Shown: piece by piece, positions 51,256 to 62,500 of the stretch
How the letters are laid out: every line of letters starts with the position of its first letter
How positions within the stretch are numbered: the first letter of the stretch is position 1
Origin: JAEXOD01 sp043805435
Lineage (GTDB): Bacteria > Bacteroidota > Ignavibacteria > Ignavibacteriales > Melioribacteraceae
Reading direction: 5' to 3'
NCBI GenBank assembly: GCA_043805435.1
Contig: JAZDHY010000067.1
Span: 1 to 64,000 of the forward strand
DNA: 64,000 bases
Made by a program: the position numbers and the translations under genes
The notes under the pieces: model-generated
Told to the model about the DNA's origin: nothing
The model's input: the letters and a program-made list of their open reading frames with translations, nothing else
The model's database searches: none

Positions 51256-53796
51256 ATGAAAACAACAAATATAAAAATTGGTACAAAATTAATTTTAGCC
51301 ATGGGTGCAATGTTATTTTTCGTTTTTTTAATTGGTGCATTAGCATACATCCAAGTCGATAAATTATGGAGATCTACAGTAGATTTATATAATCATCCAT
51401 TACATATATCTAGGTCTACAAGAGATATTAACATTGAAATATTTTTTATGGAAAATCAGGTTAATAAGATTTTGAATACCAACTTATCCGAAGATGAATT
51501 TTTCACAATCGAAAAATCAATTCAATTTAGCAGGCAAAAGATAAATAACTCTTTTTCTGTTGTGTACAATCGTTATTTGGGAGATAAAGCTACTATTGAT
51601 AGTGCCTTTACTGCTTATAAGCTTTGGAATTTTGAAATTGATAAAATGTTAACATTTAAGGAAAATAATATCAAATTTAAGTATGGAAATGAGCAACTTC
51701 TACATAATACCGTTGTCCAAAACAAATTATTAAAAAACATTCAAACAATGGTATTATTTGCCAAGGCTAAATCAGATTTGTTTTTTGCAAACGCAAAAAA
51801 TCAAAAAGAAATTGTTTCTATTTGGGGGTTTATTATAATTTTTATATCGTTATTAGCTTCCTTTGGAATAAGTATATATTTAATTAAAAGTATTAAAAAA
51901 CCGCTGCAACATTTTATTGCAGTTGCAAATGAATACAAAAAAGGTAATCACAATATACGTTTTGTTTATAAATCCAATAATGAATTTGGTAAAGTTGCAC
52001 TCGCTTTTAACGAAATGGCTGAAACCATTCAAAAAGAATTTATTGTTAAGGAAGATACCGTTCATATTTCAAATTTATTATTTCAAGAAAACGAACTTAA
52101 ACCTTTCTGCCAAGTTTTATTAAATAGTCTGACTTCAACAACAAGTTCTCAATGTGCTGCTATTTATTTTTTAGATTCCGAGAAAATTCTTTTCGAACAT
52201 TATTTATCAATAGGACTTTTATTAGAAAACATAAAATCATTTTCCGCAAATTCGTTTGAAGGTGAATTTGGGAAAGTACTTGCAACAAAAGAAATAAATT
52301 ACATTACACATATACCGGAAGATACTGTTTTTGTATTTTCATCCGTTGTTGGAAAGTTTAAACCAAAAGCAATAATTACAATTCCAATTGTTCACAATAA
52401 TGAAGTATTGGCAATAATTTCTTTAGCAAGTTTAACCGAATATAGTTCTACTTCAATTCAATTAATAAACAATATTTTTGCCACACTAACAGCACGAATA
52501 AGCGGCGCATTGGCATTTCAAAAAGTACAGGATTATTCAGCACAACTCAATAAACAAAATACAGAATTATCCGAAAAATCTACAGAATTAATGATGCAGT
52601 CGGAAGAGTTAAAAGAATATAATATTGAACTTGAACTGCAAAAAAGACAACTTGATAAAGCCAATCAGCTAAAAACTACTTTCTTGTCAAATATGAGCCA
52701 TGAACTAAGAACACCGTTAAATTCTGTAATTGCACTTTCAGGAGTTCTGTTAAGAAAATTGAACGGAATTGTAACCGATGATGAAATAAATTACATACGC
52801 ATTATTGAAAAAAACGGTAAAAGTCTTCTTGATTTGATAAACGACCTATTGGATTTATCCAGAATAGAAGCCGGAAAAGAAGATATTTATTATACTAAAT
52901 TTTCAATTACGGAAATTGTTGAATCGCTTATTGATACTTTAACCCCTATTGCTAATGAAAAAAATATTGAACTTAATTATAGTATTACCGATATTTTACC
53001 TGAAATTATTAGTGACAGCAATAAATGTTATCACATTTTACAAAATGTTATAAGCAATGCTGTTAAATTTACGGATATTGGTTCGGTACATATTAATTTA
53101 CGAAGAAGAGATGAAGACGTTATTATTTCGATAAAAGATACCGGCATTGGAATTAGTGAAGAAAAGATTCCGTATATTTTTGACGAATTCCGGCAGGGAG
53201 ACGAACGTACTTCTCGCAAATACGGCGGTTCAGGTTTAGGATTAGCTATTGCAAAAAAATATCTTTCCTTGCTGCAAGGCGAGATAGATGTAATTACGGA
53301 ACCCGAGAAAGGAACGGAATTTATTATTTATTTACCCATCGAACCAAAAATAAATTATGAATTAAATGAAGAAATTAGATTTACTGAAGCAATTAGTCTT
53401 ATTTCTGATAATAACTCGATTAAGGATAAAACAATTTTAATTGTTGAGGATTCTGAACCTGCAATAATCCAATTAAAAGAGATTTTATCGAAGGAAGGAG
53501 TTAATGTACGCATAGCCAAAAATGGAATTGAAGCTTTATCTGAAATTAAAAAAGAAAAACCTAATGCTGTTATCCTCGATTTGATGATGCCCGAACTGGA
53601 TGGTTTTGAGGTTTTATCTAATATTAGAAACGTATTTGGAAACGACAAATTACCTGTCTTAATATTAACGGCCAAACACATTACAAAAGAAGAATTAAAG
53701 TTTCTAAAAGGGAATAACATTTATCAGTTAATTCAAAAAGGTGATATTAATAAAAATGATTTATTAAAACATATAAAAAATATGCTTAATAATTAG
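51256..53796 (+). CDS. Hybrid sensor histidine kinase (4HB sensor, HAMP, GAF, HisKA, HATPase, REC)
   Basis: 846 residues. Helix 1 (about 10-33), periplasmic four-helix-bundle-type region (about 35-190), helix 2 (about 192-215), HAMP (about 215-270), GAF (about 285-425), a coiled coil rich in Glu and Gln (about 430-475), HisKA with H482 (NMSHELRTPLNSV), HATPase with NAVKFT, DTGIGI and GSGLGLAI, then a receiver with D775 (VILDLMMPEL). The extracellular sensor resembles that of the third chemoreceptor. The next gene starts right after its stop, so the two hybrids are cotranscribed. Confidence 0.92.
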   Translation: MKTTNIKIGTKLILAMGAMLFFVFLIGALAYIQVDKLWRSTVDLYNHPLHISRSTRDINIEIFFMENQVNKILNTNLSEDEFFTIEKSIQFSRQKINNSFSVVYNRYLGDKATIDSAFTAYKLWNFEIDKMLTFKENNIKFKYGNEQLLHNTVVQNKLLKNIQTMVLFAKAKSDLFFANAKNQKEIVSIWGFIIIFISLLASFGISIYLIKSIKKPLQHFIAVANEYKKGNHNIRFVYKSNNEFGKVALAFNEMAETIQKEFIVKEDTVHISNLLFQENELKPFCQVLLNSLTSTTSSQCAAIYFLDSEKILFEHYLSIGLLLENIKSFSANSFEGEFGKVLATKEINYITHIPEDTVFVFSSVVGKFKPKAIITIPIVHNNEVLAIISLASLTEYSSTSIQLINNIFATLTARISGALAFQKVQDYSAQLNKQNTELSEKSTELMMQSEELKEYNIELELQKRQLDKANQLKTTFLSNMSHELRTPLNSVIALSGVLLRKLNGIVTDDEINYIRIIEKNGKSLLDLINDLLDLSRIEAGKEDIYYTKFSITEIVESLIDTLTPIANEKNIELNYSITDILPEIISDSNKCYHILQNVISNAVKFTDIGSVHINLRRRDEDVIISIKDTGIGISEEKIPYIFDEFRQGDERTSRKYGGSGLGLAIAKKYLSLLQGEIDVITEPEKGTEFIIYLPIEPKINYELNEEIRFTEAISLISDNNSIKDKTILIVEDSEPAIIQLKEILSKEGVNVRIAKNGIEALSEIKKEKPNAVILDLMMPELDGFEVLSNIRNVFGNDKLPVLILTAKHITKEELKFLKGNNIYQLIQKGDINKNDLLKHIKNMLNN

Positions 53797-53810
53797 ATAT
53801 GAAGGGTTTT

Positions 53811-56800
53811 ATGCAAAATAATACTATTAAAATATTAATTGTTGATGACAATAACGATAATCTTATTGTTCTTAATGCCTTATTAACCGAAGCATTTAAC
53901 AATATTGCTGTTTTGGCTTCCCTCTCTGGTCAAGAAGCAATTAGATTGGTTAATAAAAACAAACCGGAAGTTATTATTTTAGATATTGTTATGCCGGGTA
54001 TGGATGGTTTTGAAGTTTGTAAAATATTAAAATCGGATGAACTAACTAAGCATATACCAATTATTTTTTTAACGGCGCGTAGTGATAAACAAAGCAAAAT
54101 AAAAGCTTTGGAGATAGGTGCGGATGCTTTTTTATCCAAACCTGTTGATGAAGCAGAACTTACAGCACAAGTTAAAGCCATGTTAAGGATTAAAAGATCT
54201 GAAGATATTAACCGCATGGAAAAAGAACTGCTAAGCAAACTTGTAACAGAAAGAACTGAAGAACTTGAAAAAGAACTAACCGAACGTAAACGCACCGAAG
54301 AAGAATTAAATCGTTTAGTTCAAAGACTGGAAAGGAGTAAATTTTCAACTTTAAATATTTTAGAGGATTTAAGAAATGAGGTTGAAGAACACCGCTTAGC
54401 CGAAGAAAAATTAATTGAAAGTAAAAGACTACTTAAATTAACCGGACAAATGGCAAAAATTGGCGGGTGGGAATTTGATCCAAGAACTCTTAAAGAAACA
54501 TGGAGTGAAGAAGTTGCAAAAATTCATGATTTAGATCCTGAAAAGGAAGTTGATGTAGATCTTGGGATGAGCTTTTATACTGGTGACTCGCTAAAAAAAA
54601 TTAAAACGGCTTTAAATGAAGCAGTTGCATATGGAAAATCATATGAGTTGGAACTTGAATTATTTACTGCAAAAGGTATTCATAAATGGGTAAAAGCAAT
54701 TGGAACTCCTGTAATTGTTGATAACAAAGTTGTAAAAGTGCATGGCACTTTTCAGGATATTACACAACACAAAAATGCTGCCGATGAATTACGCGAAAGC
54801 AACGAACAATTTAGGGCAGTTTCGGAATATTCGCACAATGCGATTTGTATTTTAAATGAACAAGGAAAAATAATATGGGGTAATAATTCGTTAGCGGAAA
54901 TAAGCGGTTTTTTATTGGAGGACTTATACAAAGCCCCGTCATTTATTCAATTTATTGCCCCCGAATCAGTTGAATTTGTTTTAGATAACTTTTATAAATT
55001 TGTTAGACAAGAAAAATACATACATCATTATTTCTTTTCTGTAATCCGATCGGATGGCAAAAAGCGGTTGTTTGAAAAATACATGACTGATTATAAAGAT
55101 AAAAACGGTAATAGGCGAATAGCACTTAGTATGTTGGATGTTTCCGACCAAAAAGCTGCAGAAGAAGCTCTTATGCTTAGCGAAGAAAAATTTAGAAGTT
55201 ATGTTGAAAATGCACCTGATGGTATTTTTATTGCCAACGATTTACAAAAATTTGTTTTTGTAAATCAAGCAGCTTGTAAATTAACCGGTTATTCTTACCA
55301 AGAATTGATGGATTTAAGCATAAAAGATGTTATTTATGCTGATGATTTACAAATTTGTTTTAACCATTTTAATACAGTAGTTAGTGCGGGAAAATCCTCA
55401 GGTAAAATGAGATTTGTTAAAAAAACCGGAGATGTTGGACATTGGGAAGTTGATGCTGTAAAATTAACTGAGGATCGTTTTCTTGGATTCGCCCATGATA
55501 TTACTGAACAAAAAAAGGCAGAAGAAGCATTAAAAGAAAGTGAATTGATTTTTAGAACATTAGCGGAATTTGCTCCTGTTGGAATTTTTAAAACCGACCT
55601 TACCGGAATAACTACTTATGTTAACCCCAAATGGTGTGAAATATCACAAGTAAGCTATGAAGAGGCTATGGGAAACGGATGGTTAAAAGCCGTTCACCCC
55701 GAGGATAAAGAAATACTTTTTACTAATTGGCAAAATGCAGCAAAAAATTTGCAAACATCTATTAGTGAATATAGATTTTTACATAAAGACGGAACAATTG
55801 CCTGGGTTGCAGGAAAAGCCGAACTTCAGGTTGATGATGAAGGTAACAAATATGGATATGTTGGTATTATATCCGATATTACCGAAATGAAAAAAGCTGA
55901 AAAAGAACTGAAAAAATCCGAGTCGCGTTTTAGATCGGTTTGGGAAAGTTCCGGAAGCGGAATGCGTTTAACCAATGAAGACGGTATTTTTATTGATGTT
56001 AACAATGCATTTTGTAAAATTGCCGAAAAAAACAGAAAAGAGTTGATTGGAAAACCAATATCAGTCATTTATGGAGACAAGGAAAGAGATAGGATATTAA
56101 GTAAGGCAATTGCAAGATTTAAAAACCGGGATATTGACGATATGTTTGAAAAAGAATTAATTCTTTGGAACGGTAAACATATATGGTTTGAAGTAGTAAA
56201 TTCTTTTATCGAAATTGAGGACAAAGAGCCGTTATTGCTTGGCATTTTTACTGATATTTCCGAAAGGAAAAAAGCCGAGAAGGAATTGTTTGAAAGCAAT
56301 GAATTTAATCAATATCTTATAGAATCAATCCCATTTGGAATGACTATTGTCGATCAATCAGGAGATATACTTTTTAATAATTTTAAATTTGAGGAGATGT
56401 TTGATACTGGTTTTGTTGGTAAAAAATGTTGGGATATTTATAAATACAACAAAAAACAATGCCAAGATTGTCCTCTTAAATCCAAGATATTAATAGGAAA
56501 AACAAAAATAATTGACGTTTATGATGAACTGCAAAACAGATTTTTTGAGATTAGCCATACCGGAATATCTTATAAAGGCGAATTAGTTATATTGGAGATT
56601 TTCCATGATGTGACTGAAAAACGAAAAATGGTTAAGGACCTTATAAGTGCTAAAGAAAAAGCAGAAGAGATGAGCCGTTTAAAATCTAATTTTCTTGCAA
56701 ACATGAATCACGAGCTGCGTACTCCGCTTAATGGTATTCTTGGTTTTGCAAGTATTCTTTCCGAAGAATTAGGATATGATCTTGAACATAAAGAAATGGC

Positions 56801-57818
56801 TAAATCAATTCTGCAATCCGGTAAGCGATTAAGTGATACATTAAGCTTACTCCTTGACTTATCAAATATCGAGGCTGAAAAAGTAGAAATTACAACTTCT
56901 TTAGTTAATGTTTCTAATGTTATAAAAAATGTTTGTGATGTATTTGTTGTTGCTGCAATGGAAAAGGGACTGAGGTTTAAATCAATTATTAAAGATAAAA
57001 ATATTTATGCAAAGCTGGATGAATTATATTTTATAACAATTTTGAACAATCTTATTGATAATGCCATTAAGTATTGTAATGTGGGAACTATTACAATTGA
57101 AACCGGCACAGAATTTTCGGATGATAATCATAATCTATATATAAAAGTTATTGATACCGGAATTGGAATTCCGAAAGAAAAATTAAACATTATCTGGAAA
57201 GCTTTCCGACAGGTAAGCGAAGGATTAAACCGTTCTTTTGAAGGAACAGGACTTGGACTAACAATTGCAAAAAAACTTACCGAGCTAATGCATGGAGTAA
57301 TTTCTGTAGAAAGTGAAGATGGGTGCGGTACTGTTTTTACTGTTAAGTTCCCGACCGTAATAGAAACCGAAAAAATTGTACCTCCTCAAACCGAAAGTGA
57401 TAAAAAGCTTATGCCGGATGTAGTTATTAAAGACCAATTTATCATGCCCTCAATTCTCTATGTTGAAGATGATACTATTAATCAAAACGTGGTTAAACTT
57501 TTTGTCAAAAATTTATATTCAATTGATACAGCCGATAATGCAATTATGGGTTTACAAATGACAAAACAAAAAATATACGATGCAATATTAATGGATATTA
57601 ATCTTGGACATGGTATGAACGGTATTCAACTTACTAAAGAAATAAAACTAATGCCGGAATATTTTGCTACGCCTATTATTGCCGTTACTGCTTATACAAT
57701 GGAATCTGATAAAACCGAATTTATGGAAGCAGGATGCACACACTATTTAGCAAAACCATTTTTACGTAATAACTTATTAGATTTGTTAGGAAAAGCATTA
57801 AACGGAAATAATAAATAA
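53811..57818 (+). CDS. Soluble hybrid histidine kinase with flanking receivers and about six PAS domains
   Basis: 1335 residues from the ATG at 53811, supported by GAAGGG; an ATG at 53799 lacks a ribosome site. Receiver 1 (about 5-125, D58), a long coiled coil (about 130-215), then about six PAS or PAC units (about 215-940), HisKA with H967 (NMNHELRTPLNGI), HATPase (NAIKYC, DTGIGI, GTGLGLTI) and receiver 2 with D1262 (ILMDINLG). PAS unit 6 contains CWDIYKYNKKQCQDCPL, a three-cysteine cluster that could hold a metal or disulphide. No membrane helix, so it is cytoplasmic and may take phosphate from the membrane hybrid encoded before it. Confidence 0.92.
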   Translation: MQNNTIKILIVDDNNDNLIVLNALLTEAFNNIAVLASLSGQEAIRLVNKNKPEVIILDIVMPGMDGFEVCKILKSDELTKHIPIIFLTARSDKQSKIKALEIGADAFLSKPVDEAELTAQVKAMLRIKRSEDINRMEKELLSKLVTERTEELEKELTERKRTEEELNRLVQRLERSKFSTLNILEDLRNEVEEHRLAEEKLIESKRLLKLTGQMAKIGGWEFDPRTLKETWSEEVAKIHDLDPEKEVDVDLGMSFYTGDSLKKIKTALNEAVAYGKSYELELELFTAKGIHKWVKAIGTPVIVDNKVVKVHGTFQDITQHKNAADELRESNEQFRAVSEYSHNAICILNEQGKIIWGNNSLAEISGFLLEDLYKAPSFIQFIAPESVEFVLDNFYKFVRQEKYIHHYFFSVIRSDGKKRLFEKYMTDYKDKNGNRRIALSMLDVSDQKAAEEALMLSEEKFRSYVENAPDGIFIANDLQKFVFVNQAACKLTGYSYQELMDLSIKDVIYADDLQICFNHFNTVVSAGKSSGKMRFVKKTGDVGHWEVDAVKLTEDRFLGFAHDITEQKKAEEALKESELIFRTLAEFAPVGIFKTDLTGITTYVNPKWCEISQVSYEEAMGNGWLKAVHPEDKEILFTNWQNAAKNLQTSISEYRFLHKDGTIAWVAGKAELQVDDEGNKYGYVGIISDITEMKKAEKELKKSESRFRSVWESSGSGMRLTNEDGIFIDVNNAFCKIAEKNRKELIGKPISVIYGDKERDRILSKAIARFKNRDIDDMFEKELILWNGKHIWFEVVNSFIEIEDKEPLLLGIFTDISERKKAEKELFESNEFNQYLIESIPFGMTIVDQSGDILFNNFKFEEMFDTGFVGKKCWDIYKYNKKQCQDCPLKSKILIGKTKIIDVYDELQNRFFEISHTGISYKGELVILEIFHDVTEKRKMVKDLISAKEKAEEMSRLKSNFLANMNHELRTPLNGILGFASILSEELGYDLEHKEMAKSILQSGKRLSDTLSLLLDLSNIEAEKVEITTSLVNVSNVIKNVCDVFVVAAMEKGLRFKSIIKDKNIYAKLDELYFITILNNLIDNAIKYCNVGTITIETGTEFSDDNHNLYIKVIDTGIGIPKEKLNIIWKAFRQVSEGLNRSFEGTGLGLTIAKKLTELMHGVISVESEDGCGTVFTVKFPTVIETEKIVPPQTESDKKLMPDVVIKDQFIMPSILYVEDDTINQNVVKLFVKNLYSIDTADNAIMGLQMTKQKIYDAILMDINLGHGMNGIQLTKEIKLMPEYFATPIIAVTAYTMESDKTEFMEAGCTHYLAKPFLRNNLLDLLGKALNGNNK

Positions 57819-57969
57819 TTTATAACCGGGGATGTTTTAATTGCAGATTTGGGGAATAATTTTTATTATTTTACCGCCATGTTGATAAAAGGTCTATTGG
57901 CAAGCCGGAAACAAACCAGAACTGCCGAGCAGTTGCCTGTTCTTTTACAAACCCATTAAAAAAACAACT

Positions 57970-58332
57970 TTATTTCCCAAAAAACAACTTAGCGGCGTAA
58001 AACAGCAAAAACACCGCAAATATTTTTTTAATTACATTTTCCGGCAACGAGACAGCAAATTTTGATGAAAAATAACTCCCAATTAAAAAAGCTAATGACA
58101 TAATAATAACAGCTTTTAGGTTAACATACCCTTTATTATAATAATTTAATACAGCAAGTATTCCTACCGGCGGCAGAAGCAACCCTAAAGAAGTTCCTTG
58201 GGCTGACTGCTGGCTATACCCTAAAATCATTACCAAAGCAGGAATAACAATTATTCCTCCTCCTATTCCTAAAATTCCACTCATTGCTCCCGCAGCAAGA
58301 CCAATCAATAAAAGAATTACCATTTCCTGCAT
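57970..58332 (-). CDS. Half-size TauE/SafE-type transporter
   Basis: 120 residues with four helices (about 5-30, 35-60, 70-90, 98-117), about half of a normal TauE/SafE permease. The opening IGLAAGAMSGILGIGGGIIVIPALV is the family's repeat signature, followed by AQGTSLGLLLPPVGILA. Half-size members would work as homodimers. The full family exports sulphite, sulphoacetate or related organosulphur anions. It begins 18 bases after the secreted nuclease/phospholipase stops on the same strand. I see no frameshift evidence that the second half is adjacent. Confidence 0.8.
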   Translation of the reverse strand: MQEMVILLLIGLAAGAMSGILGIGGGIIVIPALVMILGYSQQSAQGTSLGLLLPPVGILAVLNYYNKGYVNLKAVIIMSLAFLIGSYFSSKFAVSLPENVIKKIFAVFLLFYAAKLFFGK

Positions 58333-58350
58333 TTAATTCCTCAACAAAAA

Positions 58351-59463
58351 CTATTTTAACAATAACATTTTACAATTTTGCTTAATTCCATTCGCCTCAA
58401 TTTGATATATATATACTCCGCTTGACAAATTATTTGAAGTGTGATAACTAATTGTCTGTTTACCGGAATTTTTAAAACCTATATTTTCATTGTAAACTTT
58501 ATTTCCTAAACAATCATATATATTAAATGAAACATTACCATCTTTTGGCAAATAATAACTTATAATAGTACTGCCGTTAAATGGATTAGGATAGTTTTGA
58601 AACACCTGAAAACAATTTGGATTAGTTTCATTATTTTCTTCAACACCAGTAGGTGTCGGACTTCCCGATTCTACCCATGCCGTATAAATTAACGAAGCAA
58701 GCCCCAAGGAAGATTTTGCAAACAATTTTATAGTAAAGTTTTTAGTCAGCGACCAAAGTTTTGTATAATAATTGGTATTATACGAGCCCCCAGCAAAACC
58801 TTTTGCTTGTATATCCGCACTTAACAACGAATCGACATAAGGGTAACTTGAATACAAATAATTGAACACATAATTTGGCACATTTTCAATCTTTTGAGCC
58901 ATATCATAGGAATATACAATTTCTGTTTTATACCTGTCAATCATTTTAGTTTCATATCTTGAATGGATACCCGATTGATTTGTAAGCTGACCATTATAAT
59001 TTTTAGTAATATGCATAGGCATTGCTGCATCACCAATGTAATGCCCTAAATCGGCAGCATACAAAACCGCTTTATCCCAATTGTAATGTATAAATGCGGA
59101 TTTAAGCGAATCGTAAGATGCTAATACTGCCCAAGGTAAAATTCCTTGGTCGTAAACAAAACTATTGCCATAAATTTGTATCAATGAATCCAAACTTTGC
59201 GAAATATAACCATTTGTTACAAATTCGGGATAATTATCAATATCTATGTAATGTTTAGGAGCTTCTGTCGGGTCATCACCTTTTCTGTAATCTGCATCAC
59301 TTGCATGTTCTTTTAACATTATTTGCCAAGAGATCAGATAACTTGCGTTTGCAGGTAAAGAATATACCGAATTATTATTAATTATTTGATGACCATCACC
59401 ACCCCAGCCAATAAAAACAAAGGCTAAAGAAAAAATAACTACTGCTGTTTTTAATTTGTTCAT
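58351..59463 (-). CDS. Secreted S1/P1-type nuclease or zinc phospholipase C with T9SS sorting domain
   Basis: 370 residues. The signal peptide ends at FIG, giving a mature N-terminus WGGDGH (W20), as in S1/P1 and PLC enzymes where the N-terminal Trp and following His bind zinc. Further metal-binding motifs are HASDADYRKGD, HYIDID and DLGHYIGDAAMPMH. The last 90 residues are the sorting domain (FQVFQNYPNPFNGST to KMLLLK). It cleaves single-stranded nucleic acids or phospholipids outside the cell; which one cannot be told from the residues. The gene lies between a terminator and the TauE/SafE gene. Confidence 0.88.
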   Translation of the reverse strand: MNKLKTAVVIFSLAFVFIGWGGDGHQIINNNSVYSLPANASYLISWQIMLKEHASDADYRKGDDPTEAPKHYIDIDNYPEFVTNGYISQSLDSLIQIYGNSFVYDQGILPWAVLASYDSLKSAFIHYNWDKAVLYAADLGHYIGDAAMPMHITKNYNGQLTNQSGIHSRYETKMIDRYKTEIVYSYDMAQKIENVPNYVFNYLYSSYPYVDSLLSADIQAKGFAGGSYNTNYYTKLWSLTKNFTIKLFAKSSLGLASLIYTAWVESGSPTPTGVEENNETNPNCFQVFQNYPNPFNGSTIISYYLPKDGNVSFNIYDCLGNKVYNENIGFKNSGKQTISYHTSNNLSSGVYIYQIEANGIKQNCKMLLLK

Positions 59464-59531
59464 TTTATCTATTAATTTATTATATAAACTTAATGATAAG
59501 ACAAATAAAACACTATTTCAACTTTAAAATA

Positions 59532-59559
59532 AAAAAGGCAGACCAAAGTCTGCCTTTTT
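59532..59559. terminator. Strong terminator after the C25 protease gene
   Basis: AAAAAGGCAGA-CCAAAG-TCTGCCTTTTT is an exact eleven-base stem with A and T tracts, 20 bases after the stop of the minus-strand protease gene and about 70 bases before the next gene on that strand. It insulates the two secreted hydrolase genes. Confidence 0.9.
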
Positions 59560-59579
59560 GAAATCCATATTCTCAAATA

Positions 59580-62500
59580 TTATTTGATTAACATCATTTT
59601 TTTAATTGAAGTAAAGTTATCAGCTTCAATTCTATAATAATAAACGCCGCTTGAAAGTGAAGAAGCATTAAAACTATACGAATAGAAACCTGCGTCAAAA
59701 CGCTGATTAACTACTTCCGAAACCAATTGACCCAATGAATTATAAACAAGCAATTTTACATTTGATGCTGTTGGAATTGCAAATTTAATTGTTGTAGATG
59801 GGTTAAATGGATTTGGATAATTCTGCTCCAATGAATATTGTTGTGGTAAATAACTTACTTCAACAACAGGAGAAAAATGAGATGTACCATCAAAATCAAT
59901 CTGTTTTAATCTATATAAAACTTTATCCGATTTAACGTTTGTTAAATTATCTTGATAATTATAATTCGATTTTTCAGTAGTAGTTCCTTTTCCTGTTACA
60001 AAACCTACTTTTTCCCATTCATCACTTATTCTTCTTTGTATTTCGTAACCTTGGTTATTTGTTTCTGTTGCCGTAGTCCAAGCAAGTGAGATATAACCAT
60101 TGTTTAAATTAGCTGTAAATCCTATCAATTCAACCGGAACAGTAGTACCAACCTGCATTGAAACAGGAACTGTAACAACAGAAGCATTTGGATCGTTACT
60201 TGTAATTTCAACATCCATTCCGTAATTACCTTGTTGTAAACCTTCTGTTTGGAATTTTAATTGCACAATTGTGCTGTTTCCATTATACAACATACCGGCA
60301 GAATTATTCATAAACATCCAATCAGGTTCTGCCATAAATTGTAAAGCAAAATTACCTTTTAAGTAAGCGGCATCTTTTACAACTTGCAAACCATCTGTTC
60401 CATCCATATTTTCAATACCAACAGTACATTGGTCAACAGAGCCTGTCATGGTTTTGTAATATATAACAATTTTTCCGTTTTGGAACAAAACAACCTGAAA
60501 AGTAAATACGCCTGTTGCCGAGGTACCGTATCTTGTCCAATCTGTAAACTGAACAATAAATTTACCGCCGTCATTTTTATAATATACTTTACTGTTTGTT
60601 TTTCCTTCCAAATCGTCCCAAATAGGCGCAATAATACCGTTAGGTGTTCCTGATGTTGGAATTGATGTATTTGAATAGGTTGTAGCACTTTGTGCACCTA
60701 CGGTAATATAACCATCGGAATGAATATAAATTTGTGAATTTAAAGAACCATAAAATTTAAAATCAAAGCCTAAATTTACCGGTCCAACATAACCTTCATC
60801 TAAAGCAGAAAATGTACTCGATGCAATCCAGTTTGAAGCAAGGGTACCTGTTGTTGAAATATCATTCCATACATACTGTGGTCCACCCGGTGCATCGCTG
60901 TCAATCCATTCGTAACCAAAGTTATCCGGGCCGCCGCTGCCTTTTAATGATTGGCCGAATGCTGTTCCAAATTTTGCAGCAAATTCTTTATTTAGATGAT
61001 TTTGTTCTGTAACATTTGCTACAGGAATTAATACTGTAGAAACAATAGCACTACTTGGAAAGGTATTATTTTTCAATTCAACCGAATACTCTAAAGTTGA
61101 ATTGTTAACACTTGTATTTGCAATTGTTAAAGTATCGTATTCTGTAACATCCGGCTGCAATTGACCGCTTATTGAAGAAGGACTAACTGTTAATACAGGA
61201 GCACCAAAAGTTAATAAATTAACAACGTTGGAAATTGGGGAAGTATTTACCCACAAATCTCTTGCTTTTACCGCAAAATAATAGTTGATATTAAAACTTA
61301 AACCAGAAACGATATAAGATTTTGCTGTTCCTGCAGAATCGGAATTACCCGAATAAATAATTGAAGTTGCGTTGTTAAAATCGTTATCATTAGCAATCAC
61401 ACTTGTTGAATAACGAATATCATAACTCATAATTCCACCATAAGTCGAATCATAAGGAGCTGTCCAATTTAATTTTAACGAATTTGAAGTTGGTGTATCA
61501 ACTGACAAATCTGCAACTGCCTGTGGAGGAGTAGTATCAGGGGTAATTTGACGTTTTGTCGGTAATGAAGGATCACCCATCAAATTATACATTTCCAAAT
61601 AACGTTTCATTGTTGCTGTTAATGAACCAAAATGATTAACTAAATATACTTTTCCTTTATCCATCATTGGTGTAACTTTTGTTAATTCATCGTCAAACAT
61701 CGCTTTAATTAGGTTTTTTTCAAGTATATCATCTTCGTCCCAATACGAATTAACTGAGGAGCCATAAAAACTTGAAGCACCGTTTGCTATACGCAGCCAT
61801 GTTTCACCAAAACATTCACCCATCTCGTAAGAACCTGTAACACAGGCAAAAGAATAAACAAAAGGATAACTGCTTGTGTTTGTTAAAGCACGGACTTGAG
61901 CTTGACTTAATTCAGGACCATCAGCCCAAGAAGTTTCACCCCCGTGACCGGAGTAAATTGCAAACTGTTTATTTGCATTTAATGCATCAATTAATTGTTG
62001 TGTTGTTGCATTATATGTAACAGTATATAATTTTAAGTTATTATAGTTGTTTGGTGCAAAATATGTATTTATAACGTATTCATGTGTAGCCTCAGTAATA
62101 CTTGAATTATCTGTTGATGCCATAAAAACGTTATTTTTTGGAAGAGAACCTATTGAATTTGTCATATAGATTGTTTTATTAATCATATTTTGTAATTCAG
62201 TTGTAGATGTTGCCGAAAATCTTCCAACAAACGCATCAGCAAAATGATCTGTTCCTGCCAATAAACCATAATTTAAGTCCGTATCAGGCGTTCCTTCGCC
62301 TGTTCCTACCCAGCAAGGAATTTTTGCAACGTCACCAACCAATAAAATATATTCCGGTTTTAAACTTGGATCATTGTATCTGTTTTGAATAAATGTTTTA
62401 ATTGCGGTTGTTGAAGTACCAGTTGCTGCTGTTGTAAATAAAGCTACATTATAACCACCTGCCATTTTAAAATTAACAAATTGGGCTAATGTTGTTTCAT

